From positions 46,901-110,900 of the forward strand of contig NZ_JAVKDF010000004.1 in the NCBI RefSeq assembly GCF_040222385.1: 64,000 nt of DNA, given 5' to 3'. This DNA is from Imperialibacter sp040222385 (GTDB lineage Bacteria; Bacteroidota; Bacteroidia; Cytophagales; Cyclobacteriaceae). Positions 54,041 through 62,310 of this stretch are shown piece by piece. The position numbers and the translations under genes are program-made. Numbering within the stretch: the stretch's first letter is position 1; each line of letters begins with the position of its first letter. The notes under the pieces are model-generated. The model ran no database searches and had not been told where the DNA came from. It was given only the letters and a program-made list of their open reading frames with translations.

Positions 54041-54070
54041 CTAAATATTGGTGTCCAGCAAGTACTTCAA
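54041..54070 (-). pseudogene. Remnant of a VapC (PIN) toxin gene, nine codons
   Basis: Immediately overlapping the antitoxin stop (TTGA), a TTG-started frame reads xKYLLDTNI and then meets TAG. KYLLDTNI is the hallmark N-terminus of VapC PIN toxins, and the overlap matches the normal antitoxin-toxin junction. Nothing PIN-like follows the stop in any frame, so the rest of the toxin gene has been lost. Confidence 0.75.
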
Positions 54071-54303
54071 AGCTCTTCAATCTGGCGGTTGGTGTTCCTG
54101 CTGGTTCTGAGTTCATCTATGAGTTCATCTGCAGATTGTTCAGAATCCCAAGCTCCAAATGAAGAACGAATCTTCGATTTGGATGAAGTCCGGGATTTTA
54201 TAGAAGCTGTGAGCCGGTCAATAAGGTTGAGCTTCATAGACGGGTTCATCCGTTCCAGAAGGCCAAAGTAATTATTCAATATTTTTTTCTCAGCTGCGTC
54301 CAT
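54067..54303 (-). CDS. Orphan VapB-like antitoxin
   Basis: Encodes 78 aa. The pattern LLERMNPSMKLNLIDRLTASI followed by SFGAWDSEQSADELIDELRTSRNTNRQIEEL is that of small antitoxins placed before PIN toxins (the F-G-x-W ... S-A-[ED]-E-[IL]-I ... SR motif is the toxin-binding tail). It ends in an overlap with the KYLLDTNI remnant. With no intact toxin next to it, it may be free-standing, may neutralise toxins elsewhere, or may be on the way to decay. The reading frame itself is intact. Confidence 0.75.
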   Translation of the reverse strand: MDAAEKKILNNYFGLLERMNPSMKLNLIDRLTASIKSRTSSKSKIRSSFGAWDSEQSADELIDELRTSRNTNRQIEEL

Positions 54304-54483
54304 ACAGTAAAGTTACAGAATTATGCAATCAGAAGATTTCTGAGTCGCACATCTGAAAATGAACCGGCCCATATTCCCATTGTATCATTAAGTGAATCTA
54401 ACTGATTTTTGACGGCGGTAAAAACAGTAAATGATCCAAACTGCATTTTCCATGGCGGTCACCCGGCTTTTACTCAACTTCCA

Positions 54484-54514
54484 TTGTATCATTCTCCCAC
54501 TACCTGTACCTTTG
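54484..54514 (+). promoter_or_regulatory. Promoter of argS
   Basis: TTG at 54484-54486, a 20-bp spacer and TACCTTTG at 54507-54514 match the Bacteroidota -33/-7 consensus. A leader of about 30 nt is expected before ATG 54549. The 13-bp string CCATTGTATCATT containing the TTG also occurs at 54377-54389. Confidence 0.72.
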
Positions 54515-54548
54515 CACAGCATTTTAGAAACGGCCTTTCAGAAGGCCC

Positions 54549-56354
54549 ATGTCCGAGCGATCACAGATGAATTTAGAGGAGCAGTTGAAGGAAGGCATTT
54601 CACAGGCCTTCAAAGAAGTATTTAACCACGAGCTAGCGGCAGACGACGTTGCTTTTCAACCTACCAGAAAGGAATTTGAAGGCTCACATACCTTTGTCAC
54701 TTTTCCCTACCTGAAAGTAACGGGCAAGAACCCTGAAGAAGCAGGTAAGCTGCTGGGCGACTACCTGGTGGCTCACGTTGGCGTGGTGTCGGCCTACAAT
54801 GTGGTGAAGGGATTTCTTAATGTGACCATGAGTGACACGCTCTGGGGCAAAACACTCTCAGAAGTATTCACGAACCCATCTTTCGGCATTGCACCGCCTC
54901 ACGGTGGCAAAGTGATGGTGGAGTTTTCTTCGCCCAACACCAACAAGCCGCTTCACCTTGGCCACCTGCGTAACAATTTCCTGGGCGACTCCACTTCCCG
55001 CATACTTCATGCCCATGGCTACGAGGTGTTCAAGGTAAACCTTGTGAACGATAGGGGCATTCATATCTGCAAGTCGATGCTGGCCTATAGCAAATGGGGG
55101 AATGGTGAAACACCTGAGTCAGCAGGGCTGAAAGGTGATCACCTGATAGGTAAGTACTATGTAATTTTCGATAAGGAATACAAGAAAGAAATTGAGGTGC
55201 TCAAAGCACAGGGAATAGATGAAGAAGCGGCCAAGAAAAAGGCACCGCTTATTCTGGAAGCGCAAACGGTGCTGAAGCAGTGGGAGGAGAATGACCCCGA
55301 GACGGTGTCTCTTTGGGAAATAATGAACGGCTGGGTGTACGAAGGCTTTGACGCCACTTATAAGGCAATGGGCGTGAGTTTCGACAAGATGTACCAGGAG
55401 TCGAATACATATCTGCTGGGCAAAGACATAGTAGACGAAGGCCTTGCTAAAGGTGTGTTCTACAAAAAAGAGGATGGCTCTGTTTGGGCCGATCTTACCG
55501 AAGAAGGACTGGACCACAAATTGGTACTCCGCTCGGATGGCACGTCGGTGTACATGACCCAGGACCTGGGTACCGCCGATATGAAGTATGCCGACTACCC
55601 GTTCAACAAGTCCATCTACGTGGTGGGCAACGAGCAGGACTACCATTTCAAGGTGCTGTTCAGTATTCTGAAAAGGTTGGGTCGCAGCTATGCCGATGGG
55701 CTTTATCACCTGTCGTATGGCATGGTGGACTTGCCGTCGGGTAAAATGAAAAGCCGGGAGGGCACCGTGGTGGATGCCGATGAGCTGATCCAGGAAATGC
55801 TGGATACCGCAGAGAAGCACACCACCGAGCTCGGTAAAATAGAAGGTTTCACAGAAACAGAAGCCAAAGAGCTTTACAATACGCTGGCGCTTGGTGCCTT
55901 GAAGTACTACCTGCTAAAGGTAGACCCTAAGAAAAGAATGCTCTTCAATCCACAGGAGTCTGTAGAGTTTCATGGGCATACCGGCCCCTTTGTGCAGTAT
56001 ACCCACGCCCGTATCACGGCGATTTTGCGAAAGGCAGAGCAGCTGAGTATCGAACTGAAGGGTTTCGATCCGGCAGCATTGGAGCTTGAAACCCTCGAAG
56101 CTGAAGTGATCCGTGTGATAGCCGACTTCCCTGACAAAGTGAGAGTGGCGGCGGAAGAGTTAAATCCTGCGGTAGTCGCCAATTATGTGTTTGAGCTGGC
56201 CAAGGAGTACAACAGGTTCTATACCGAGCATTCCATCTTCAATGAAGACAACCAGGACAAGGTGAAGCTGCGGGTGATGCTGTCTCTTGTAGTTGCCAGA
56301 ACAATTAAGACTGGAATGGGGTTATTGGGAATAGACGTTCCGGATAGGATGTGA
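54549..56354 (+). CDS. argS: Arginyl-tRNA synthetase
   Basis: Encodes 601 aa, a normal class I arginyl-tRNA synthetase that charges tRNA-Arg. The N-terminal Add-1 domain covers about 1-110. The HIGH motif lies in MVEFSSPNTNKPLHLGHLRNN, near residue 138. The KMSK equivalent is GKMKSREGTVV near residue 400, and the C-terminal anticodon-binding DALR domain includes FVQYTHARITAIL and the final LLGIDVPDRM. An alternative start at 54567 would drop six residues. A truncated copy of the promoter and start lies at 52715-52854. Confidence 0.97.
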   Translation: MSERSQMNLEEQLKEGISQAFKEVFNHELAADDVAFQPTRKEFEGSHTFVTFPYLKVTGKNPEEAGKLLGDYLVAHVGVVSAYNVVKGFLNVTMSDTLWGKTLSEVFTNPSFGIAPPHGGKVMVEFSSPNTNKPLHLGHLRNNFLGDSTSRILHAHGYEVFKVNLVNDRGIHICKSMLAYSKWGNGETPESAGLKGDHLIGKYYVIFDKEYKKEIEVLKAQGIDEEAAKKKAPLILEAQTVLKQWEENDPETVSLWEIMNGWVYEGFDATYKAMGVSFDKMYQESNTYLLGKDIVDEGLAKGVFYKKEDGSVWADLTEEGLDHKLVLRSDGTSVYMTQDLGTADMKYADYPFNKSIYVVGNEQDYHFKVLFSILKRLGRSYADGLYHLSYGMVDLPSGKMKSREGTVVDADELIQEMLDTAEKHTTELGKIEGFTETEAKELYNTLALGALKYYLLKVDPKKRMLFNPQESVEFHGHTGPFVQYTHARITAILRKAEQLSIELKGFDPAALELETLEAEVIRVIADFPDKVRVAAEELNPAVVANYVFELAKEYNRFYTEHSIFNEDNQDKVKLRVMLSLVVARTIKTGMGLLGIDVPDRM

Positions 56355-56375
56355 TTTTACTTGAAAGCGAACGTC

Positions 56376-56395
56376 ATGCCTGCGCAGGCAGGCAT
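56376..56395. repeat. GC-rich hairpin, dispersed-repeat type
   Basis: ATGCCTGC-GCAG-GCAGGCAT: a perfect 8-bp stem with a 4-nt loop, 22 bp after argS. Such GTCATGCCTGC-type hairpins are scattered through many Bacteroidota genomes. No T-tract follows, so it is not a typical terminator. Confidence 0.6.
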
Positions 56396-56445
56396 CTCCA
56401 ATAGATGCCAAATGTTACTTTTGACAGTTGAATAAAATCATCACC

Positions 56446-56952
56446 ATGAAAAAACTACTCTACCTTCTCATTCTTCTTTCTTCCGCAGCTATGGCACAAA
56501 GCTCCTTCTACGACTTCAAAATGGCCTCTATCGATGGCGAAACCATTGACTTCTCCAAATACAAAGGCCAGAAGGTGCTCATTGTGAACACCGCATCAGA
56601 ATGCGGCTACACCCCTCAGTACGAAGACCTGCAGGCACTGCATGAGCAGTTTGGCGGCAAGGTGACCGTGCTGGGCTTTCCGGCCAACAACTTTGGTGGA
56701 CAGGAGCCAGGCTCCAACTTGCAAATTGCCCAGTTTTGCAAAAAGAACTACGGCGTCAGCTTCCAGCTTTTTGAGAAAATCGATGTGATCGGTAAAGATC
56801 GGGCGCCGTTGTATGCCTGGCTGGAGAAGCAGACTGGCAAGGTGCCTACCTGGAATTTCTGCAAGTACCTGATTGATGAAAATGGCAAGGTGGTTCAGTT
56901 TTTCCCCTCAGCTGTCAACCCGATGGACGAGCAGGTGACTGGGTTGTTGTAA
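56446..56952 (+). CDS. Glutathione peroxidase family protein (thioredoxin-like fold), secreted
   Basis: Encodes 168 aa from ATG 56446 with a signal peptide (MKKLLYLLILLSSAAMAQ), so the enzyme is periplasmic. The GPx motifs are VLIVNTASECGYTPQYEDLQ with Cys53 in place of selenocysteine, LGFPANNFGGQEPG with the conserved Gln, and WNFCKYLIDENG (Trp and Asn of the tetrad). It reduces peroxides, probably with thioredoxin-like donors because glutathione is not usual in this phylum. The upstream TTG at 56428 is not needed. A TACTTTTG -7 element lies at 56416-56423. Confidence 0.92.
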   Translation: MKKLLYLLILLSSAAMAQSSFYDFKMASIDGETIDFSKYKGQKVLIVNTASECGYTPQYEDLQALHEQFGGKVTVLGFPANNFGGQEPGSNLQIAQFCKKNYGVSFQLFEKIDVIGKDRAPLYAWLEKQTGKVPTWNFCKYLIDENGKVVQFFPSAVNPMDEQVTGLL

Positions 56953-57110
56953 GGCGGTGTCGGCACGGCAGCAAAGGCAAAGCCGTTGGCGGCCGTCAGA
57001 CACCGATTCGAAGTCTCAACACCACCAGCCGGTAATTGCGATCCGCCGGTTGGCGGACAAGCAATCTGCTAGGTAGGATACCGCTTCGTAGTTGGCAGAT
57101 TGCTTCGTCA
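56953..57110. repeat. Cluster of GC-rich hairpins after the glutathione peroxidase gene
   Basis: Three structures are seen. One pairs GGTGTC near 56956 with GACACC near 56999. One is TCCGCC-GGTT-GGCGGA at 57042-57057 within a longer ATTGC/GCAAT pair. The third pairs AGCAATCTGC (57060-57069) with GCAGATTGCT (57095-57104), followed by TTCGTCACTCG. This composition is unlike the AT-richer intergenic DNA elsewhere and suggests one or more dispersed repeat elements, perhaps acting as terminators. Confidence 0.6.
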
Positions 57111-57196
57111 CTCGACCACTTTTTACAGAATCAGGATTTGGACACGTCCCTCGCAAAGACGGTCATGTGAGGGTTTGCGTTACAAATCGCATGCAG

Positions 57197-58144
57197 TCAC
57201 CGAAGATCTGCGGCCAACTGCTCCTCTTCAAAATACCCGCTCTTCTCTACAAACCGCTCAAAGTTTCGAATGGTTAGCATTTCCTTCACAGCTTTTTTCT
57301 TGTCTTCCGACTTGTCATAATACGCCTTCACAATCTGGTAGCCCATCCAATATCCCAGGTCATCGGGCCTGCCGTCTTTGGCTCCGCCATACATCCAGCC
57401 ATTCCAGCCCTCTTTCCATTTTCTGTGCATGATTTTCTGAAACTCTGCCTTCAGTTCGCCCTCATGAGCGTTTCCATACTGATAAATTTCTTTGTAAGGG
57501 CGAGTGCCAGTCACCAACTCGCAAACGAAATCAGCGCTACCTTCTTTGATCGATTGCTCCAAAAGGGTGAATGACTTCAGCTTGAAATAGTACCTCTGCT
57601 GGTAGTGGATCAACTCATGAACAACTACTTCCGGGATCATGTCGGAGTCCTCATACATCTCTACGCCAATCAGTAGCCCTTTGGCCGATATGGTACCGCC
57701 GGAATTGTTTCTTCCTATCAGAAAATACACATCAGGAAAAATGGTTTTTGGGTACAGTGCGCCCAACTTGCTGAAGTAGCTTCTTATTTCATCTTCCTTC
57801 GATGCAAGTGCCTGGCTGCCCGTTCTTATGTTCTCATATTGCTCCCTGTTCTCATAAATAGCCTTTGTCAGGTTGTTGGCATTCCCTATCCGCAACTTGA
57901 TGAAGCTTTTTAGCCCGGCGCTGGCTTTGTTCAAATATTGGGTTTCGTAAGTCATCGCCTGGTTTTTGCCACTATCCTTGTCGAAGGCACTCCAGAAGTG
58001 ATCGATGTCAGAGGTGACCATCTGAGCTGCTTCTGGTTTTTTGCTGGCGTACATCTTTTTTGATACGCCACAGCCAATGCTGAGGGTACCCAGAAACAAG
58101 ATGACGAAAGTGTTGATGTATAGGTTAAAAAGTAGCTTTCTCAT
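57197..58144 (-). CDS. Putative HExxH zinc-metallopeptidase lipoprotein (GldB/DUF2268-like)
   Basis: Encodes 315 aa from ATG 58144 (MRKLLFNLY). A lipobox GTLSIGC puts it in the envelope. The zincin motif HELIHYQQRY is near residue 180 with SADFVCELVTG about 30 residues on, giving HExxH plus a distant Glu/Asp. The N-terminal region (DKDSGKNQAMTYETQYLNKAS) and the section FPDVYFLIGRNNSGGTIS are like the gliding-motility lipoprotein GldB and DUF2268 relatives. Target unknown. The gene follows the GC-rich hairpin cluster on the opposite strand. GldB itself normally lacks activity, so a true protease role is inference. Confidence 0.7.
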   Translation of the reverse strand: MRKLLFNLYINTFVILFLGTLSIGCGVSKKMYASKKPEAAQMVTSDIDHFWSAFDKDSGKNQAMTYETQYLNKASAGLKSFIKLRIGNANNLTKAIYENREQYENIRTGSQALASKEDEIRSYFSKLGALYPKTIFPDVYFLIGRNNSGGTISAKGLLIGVEMYEDSDMIPEVVVHELIHYQQRYYFKLKSFTLLEQSIKEGSADFVCELVTGTRPYKEIYQYGNAHEGELKAEFQKIMHRKWKEGWNGWMYGGAKDGRPDDLGYWMGYQIVKAYYDKSEDKKKAVKEMLTIRNFERFVEKSGYFEEEQLAADLR

Positions 58145-58375
58145 GTAAAAAATAACTATTGTTAAACGTTGCAATCAAAAGACATCTCTTTTTTCTAATA
58201 GTTTCTTTGCTATTCAAAAACAGCCTTGTCTTTCCCTTCAGCCTTGCTGATGTCCGATAAGCCCAACTGTACTTTTTTCTTACTTATTTTCTAACTATAT
58301 AGATAAGGGATAACGGTTTCATTGATGCCGCCATGCCAAGTTTCCTTTTTGCGTTTTAAATAAACACCTACTTAA

Positions 58376-59743
58376 ATGAATACTTTTAACATCAATCGCC
58401 GGCATTTTCTTAAAGGGGCCTCGGCAACCCTGGCATTGTCCACTTTTGGGTTCCGGGGTATCGATCTCATCAATCCACAAAAGCCTTTTAGGGTAGCGCT
58501 AATAGGAACAGGCTGGTATGGAAAGAGCGACCTTTTTAGGTTGATACAGGTAGCCCCTGTGGAGGTAGTTGCCTTGTGCGATGTAGACAAAAACATGCTG
58601 AACGCTGCGGCTGACCTGGTCAGCAAGCGTCAGAAGTCGGGCAAGAAGCCGAAGCTGTACGGCGACTACCGCAAGCTGCTTTCGGAAAACGAGCTTGACA
58701 TTGTGCTGATTGGCACGCCCGATCACTGGCATGCCTTGCAGATGATTGACGCTGTAAAAGCAGGCGCCCATGTGTACGTGCAGAAGCCCATCAGCGTCGA
58801 TGTGCTGGAAGGTGAAGCCATGGTAGCGGCCGCCAGAAAATACAACAAGGTGGTGCAAGTGGGCACCCAGCGCAAGAGCACCCCACACTTAATTGACGCT
58901 AAGAAAAACATTGTAGACGCAGGTTTGCTTGGGACTATTCGTCATGTAGAAATGTGCTGCTATTTTGCCATGCGCAACAATTCGAACCCACCGCTAGAGC
59001 CAGTGCCTGATTTTCTTGATTACGAAATGTGGACTGGCCCTGCGCCCCTTCGTCCTTATGATGGCATTCCTCATATCCGCTGGTGGAGAGCGTTTATGGA
59101 GTATGGCAACGGCGTTACTGGTGATATGTGCGTGCATATGCTCGACACTGTTCGCTGGATGCTGAAGCTGGGCTGGCCAACGAAAATTAGTGCCAATGGA
59201 GGCATTTTTGTCCAGAAAGATGCAAAATCGAATATAGCAGACACACAGGTGGCCAATTTCGAATATCCAGAGTTGAACTGCGTGTGGACGCACCGCACCT
59301 GGGGTACACCGGCTGACCCGCAATACCCATGGTCATTCAAACTATATGGCGACAAAGGCACGCTTTCTGCCAGCACCATGCAATATGATTTTGTGCCTGT
59401 GGGCGATGGAGAAAAGATCCACAAGGATGTGGTGTATGAAAGAGAAAAGTATCCTGAAGATTTGACAGAAGAGCGCATTGAATTAAATGCCGCCCCTGCC
59501 ACCAGATTGCATATGCTTGACTTCCTGAATGCAATTGATAAGAAAAGCAGACCCGTGGCCGACATTGAGGAAGGGCATATCTCTACGGCAAGCTGTATCC
59601 TGGCCAATATTTCGATGGAGTTGGGAAGGCCGCTGTCGTACGATCCCAAAACAATGACCGTACCGGGCGATGCTGAAGCCACTCAGAAGTTACAAAGGGC
59701 CTACAGAAATCCGTGGGTGCATCCTGATCCTAAGAAGGTTTGA
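58376..59743 (+). CDS. Gfo/Idh/MocA family oxidoreductase with Tat signal
   Basis: Encodes 455 aa. The N-terminus MNTFNINRRHFLKGASATLAL is a twin-arginine signal (NRRHFLKG), so the folded protein with its nicotinamide cofactor is exported to the periplasm. The Rossmann region FRVALIGTGWYGKSDLF, CDVDKNMLNAAADL and the EKP-like VQKPISVDV segment near residue 143 identify the family; GNGVTGDMCVHMLDTVRW is the C-terminal motif typical of secreted carbohydrate-processing members. Substrate unknown, probably a sugar or polyol. A terminator follows. The convergent neighbour is a GH26 mannanase, a plausible functional link. Confidence 0.88.
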   Translation: MNTFNINRRHFLKGASATLALSTFGFRGIDLINPQKPFRVALIGTGWYGKSDLFRLIQVAPVEVVALCDVDKNMLNAAADLVSKRQKSGKKPKLYGDYRKLLSENELDIVLIGTPDHWHALQMIDAVKAGAHVYVQKPISVDVLEGEAMVAAARKYNKVVQVGTQRKSTPHLIDAKKNIVDAGLLGTIRHVEMCCYFAMRNNSNPPLEPVPDFLDYEMWTGPAPLRPYDGIPHIRWWRAFMEYGNGVTGDMCVHMLDTVRWMLKLGWPTKISANGGIFVQKDAKSNIADTQVANFEYPELNCVWTHRTWGTPADPQYPWSFKLYGDKGTLSASTMQYDFVPVGDGEKIHKDVVYEREKYPEDLTEERIELNAAPATRLHMLDFLNAIDKKSRPVADIEEGHISTASCILANISMELGRPLSYDPKTMTVPGDAEATQKLQRAYRNPWVHPDPKKV

Positions 59744-59756
59744 CATAAATAGAATA

Positions 59757-59776
59757 GGGGCGATGAGCCCCTTTTT
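59757..59776 (+). terminator. Intrinsic terminator after the Gfo/Idh/MocA gene
   Basis: GGGGC-GATGA-GCCCC followed by TTTTT, about 14 bp after the stop codon. Confidence 0.8.
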
Positions 59777-59781
59777 CTTGC

Positions 59782-59817
59782 AACCCCTCCAAGAGGTTTT
59801 GAACCCTTGGAGGGGTT
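59782..59817. repeat. Perfect 12-bp hairpin between convergent genes
   Basis: AACCCCTCCAAG pairs perfectly with CTTGGAGGGGTT across a 12-nt loop that itself contains GGTT-TTG-AACC. There is no T-tract on the plus strand. This is a dispersed-repeat type in Bacteroidota and may help end transcription of the GH26 gene. Confidence 0.65.
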
Positions 59818-59825
59818 TAGTATGA

Positions 59826-61202
59826 TTAATTCACCACCACCTTCCTGCTCACCGTTTTCCTTGAGTCGGTAGCACTTAGTAAATAGACTCCAGTTGATAG
59901 CAGCCCTTCTGTGTGAACAGTCATTTCATTGCCTTCGGTAGTCAACTCATGCACCAGCTGTCCTCTCAGGTCATATATTTTCACCATAGACTGGCTTTCA
60001 AATCCTGACAGCCGGATAGTAAGCTCGCTGGTGACAGGCATGGGAAAAAGCTGGACGTCTTCATTTGATCTATTGTCTGCTACGGCAGTCACATCATAGA
60101 ACCTGTACATGTCGGGCATTTCATTGCCAAAAATAGCCGCTGATGAACTTTGGAAGGCAATGAAGCTTGCTTTTGCAGCCTTGCTGCTATTGGCGTAGGG
60201 CACGTAAGGAAACGACCAGGCCGCATTGATCCAGGTAAGCACCCAGGCGATGTTTTGGGATCGGCCGGTTGGGTCTCCTGTGATGGCAGGCAATATTGTA
60301 TCCAGCCAGTATCGGGCTGCATCATCTCCGTTGGAGACCCCTCCGTTGGTTCGGTTGCCAGTTTCTGTAAACACTGCTACTTTGCCGCTGGCAAATGAGT
60401 AGTCGACAATAGGGGCCAATATATTACGGAGGCCGGATATAGTGACTTCATACGCATCTACTCCCACGATGTCGACATAGTCGTCGCCAGGGTAGTAATT
60501 GAAATCGACCGGATTGTTGGGCGACCAGGCAAAGAGCACGGTGTTCGTCCGTTCTTCAATGTACTGTTGCGTGAGCCGGTAAAGGGCCTTGTAAGTTTGC
60601 GGAGTAGTGGCTTTGCTGCCCCACCAAAACCAGCCGCCATTCATTTCGTGCAGGGGCCGGAAAACGATGGGGATGTTTTCACCATCGACCACCAGCTCGT
60701 TATTGATAATGTCAATTACTTTGTCGAGTTCTCCCAGGTACCAGTCTTTGTCGCCGTTCAGGTCATCCACAATATTGCTCACAAGGTCTTTCACATCATC
60801 CTTATATTCATAGCTGTTAGTGCCCCTGGCACTGAGGTGCCAATCGTAAGTGATGACATAGCCTTGCTGGTAAGCCCATTTCACAGCCTCTGTGTGGTAG
60901 CGTCTTTCTCCTTCCGATTTCTCCAAATAGTAGTGAAAATCGGACCCTAATACAGCAGGGTGTGTCCCTGTGACGTCTTTACTGTCCGATGATTCCTTGT
61001 CTCCGTGGGCTGAACCAGAAGCGTAACTGAAGCTGTTGAAAAACTCCTGACCGAAAAGGAATTGGTTGCTGGCTTGTACCCTTCGCAGGTTTTCGTAGAG
61101 ATGAAAGGTTTTGTCAGAAGCATCCGGATCGACCTGACCCAATGCCCGGGAACAATAAATGGATAAGCCGAGACAAAGAAGGGCTAATGGAATCAGTTTC
61201 AT
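59826..61202 (-). CDS. Secreted GH26 beta-mannanase with T9SS type-A sorting domain
   Basis: Encodes 458 aa. A signal peptide (LSIYCSRALGQ) is followed by a GH26 catalytic domain. The acid/base is Glu186 in RPLHEMNGGWFWWG and the nucleophile Glu280 in VAVFTETGNR; GQEFFNSFSYASG and YVDIVGVDAY are further family motifs. GH26 enzymes cut beta-1,4-mannan and galactomannan. The C-terminal 80 residues (DVQLFPMPVTSELTIRLSG ... GVYLLSATDSRKTVSRKVVVN) are a type-A T9SS domain, so it acts outside the cell. It is not next to a SusCD pair. Confidence 0.93.
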   Translation of the reverse strand: MKLIPLALLCLGLSIYCSRALGQVDPDASDKTFHLYENLRRVQASNQFLFGQEFFNSFSYASGSAHGDKESSDSKDVTGTHPAVLGSDFHYYLEKSEGERRYHTEAVKWAYQQGYVITYDWHLSARGTNSYEYKDDVKDLVSNIVDDLNGDKDWYLGELDKVIDIINNELVVDGENIPIVFRPLHEMNGGWFWWGSKATTPQTYKALYRLTQQYIEERTNTVLFAWSPNNPVDFNYYPGDDYVDIVGVDAYEVTISGLRNILAPIVDYSFASGKVAVFTETGNRTNGGVSNGDDAARYWLDTILPAITGDPTGRSQNIAWVLTWINAAWSFPYVPYANSSKAAKASFIAFQSSSAAIFGNEMPDMYRFYDVTAVADNRSNEDVQLFPMPVTSELTIRLSGFESQSMVKIYDLRGQLVHELTTEGNEMTVHTEGLLSTGVYLLSATDSRKTVSRKVVVN

Positions 61203-61326
61203 AAACCAAAGTGTTAGGAGGTAAGTTACATATTGTTATGTGGAATCTAAAAACGGGAAATGACAGGATGACTCGACTTTGCCTGGCAAGTCGAACAATT
61301 TCCCAATTCCTCCTTACCTTTGTCTC

Positions 61327-62223
61327 ATGCAAATCAAACCCTGGATTTCGGCCTTCAGGCTTCGCACGTTGCCACTGGCGCTTTCGGTCATCGCTATGGG
61401 CTCGTTTCTGGCTGCAGCCAATGGCCAGTTTCGCTGGTCAGTATGGTGGCTGGCGGCTCTTACCACTTTGCTGCTCCAAATTCTTTCTAATCTGGCCAAC
61501 GACTACGGCGACTCAATCCATGGAGCCGACAAAGGTGACCGCAAAGGCCCCAGCCGGGCAGTGCAATCGGGGCAAATAACGCCGGCGACAATGAAAAGGG
61601 CAATGGTCATCACTGCGCTTCTTTCATTTGCCAGCGGACTGGCATTGTTGTGGACTGCACTTGGATCCGAGCTGAAACTTCTGCTTATTTTCCTCGGGCT
61701 GGGCATACTATGCATCCTGGCAGCCATAGGCTACACCAACGGAAAGCGACCGTATGGCTATGCCGGCCTGGGCGATATTTCTGTACTTATTTTCTTTGGC
61801 TTGGTGGGAGTGGGCGGCTCTTATTTTTTGCACACCCAAACCATTGACTGGCCTGTACTGCTTCCGGCTTTGTCTGTTGGGTTTTTCTCTGTAGGTGTGC
61901 TCAATGTGAACAATATTCGGGACATAGAAAGCGATAAAGCGGCTGGAAAATATTCCATACCTGTGCGTATTGGTAGGTCAAAGGCTGTTATTTACCATTG
62001 GATACTGCTAACGGCGGGTCTTTTTTGCGGTGCCATGTACGTTTTACAAAATGCCGGAGGCTACACCAGCTGGCTGTTTCTCGTCAGCTTGCCACTCTTC
62101 TGGAAAGTGGGCAGGGGAGTGCAAACCATAGAAGATCCAATGCAGCTCGACCCATTTTTAAAAATGATGGCTTTGAGCACAATGCTTTTTGTCATCACCT
62201 TCGGAATAGGCATTCTGATTTAA
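61327..62223 (+). CDS. menA: 1,4-dihydroxy-2-naphthoate polyprenyltransferase
   Basis: Encodes a 298-aa inner-membrane UbiA-family enzyme from ATG 61327 (MQIKPWISAFRLRTLPLALS). It attaches the polyprenyl chain to DHNA to form demethylmenaquinone. Key motifs are NLANDYGDSIHGADKGDRKGPSRAVQSG (N-D-x-x-D with the downstream DRKGPSRA) near residue 57, and NNIRDIESDKAAGKYSIPVRIG near residue 190. Eight or nine helices are expected. A -7-like TACCTTTG lies at 61315-61322, only 5 bp before the ATG, so the transcript may be leaderless. The in-frame start at 61279 would cross this promoter and is rejected. Confidence 0.95.
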   Translation: MQIKPWISAFRLRTLPLALSVIAMGSFLAAANGQFRWSVWWLAALTTLLLQILSNLANDYGDSIHGADKGDRKGPSRAVQSGQITPATMKRAMVITALLSFASGLALLWTALGSELKLLLIFLGLGILCILAAIGYTNGKRPYGYAGLGDISVLIFFGLVGVGGSYFLHTQTIDWPVLLPALSVGFFSVGVLNVNNIRDIESDKAAGKYSIPVRIGRSKAVIYHWILLTAGLFCGAMYVLQNAGGYTSWLFLVSLPLFWKVGRGVQTIEDPMQLDPFLKMMALSTMLFVITFGIGILI

Positions 62224-62310
62224 ATCAGTTGCCAGTTTGTTTAAAAAGCTTAGTAAATGCTGAGGTATTTACTATTTTTAGGTTCATTCTAACATTACAA
62301 TTTTTACGAC

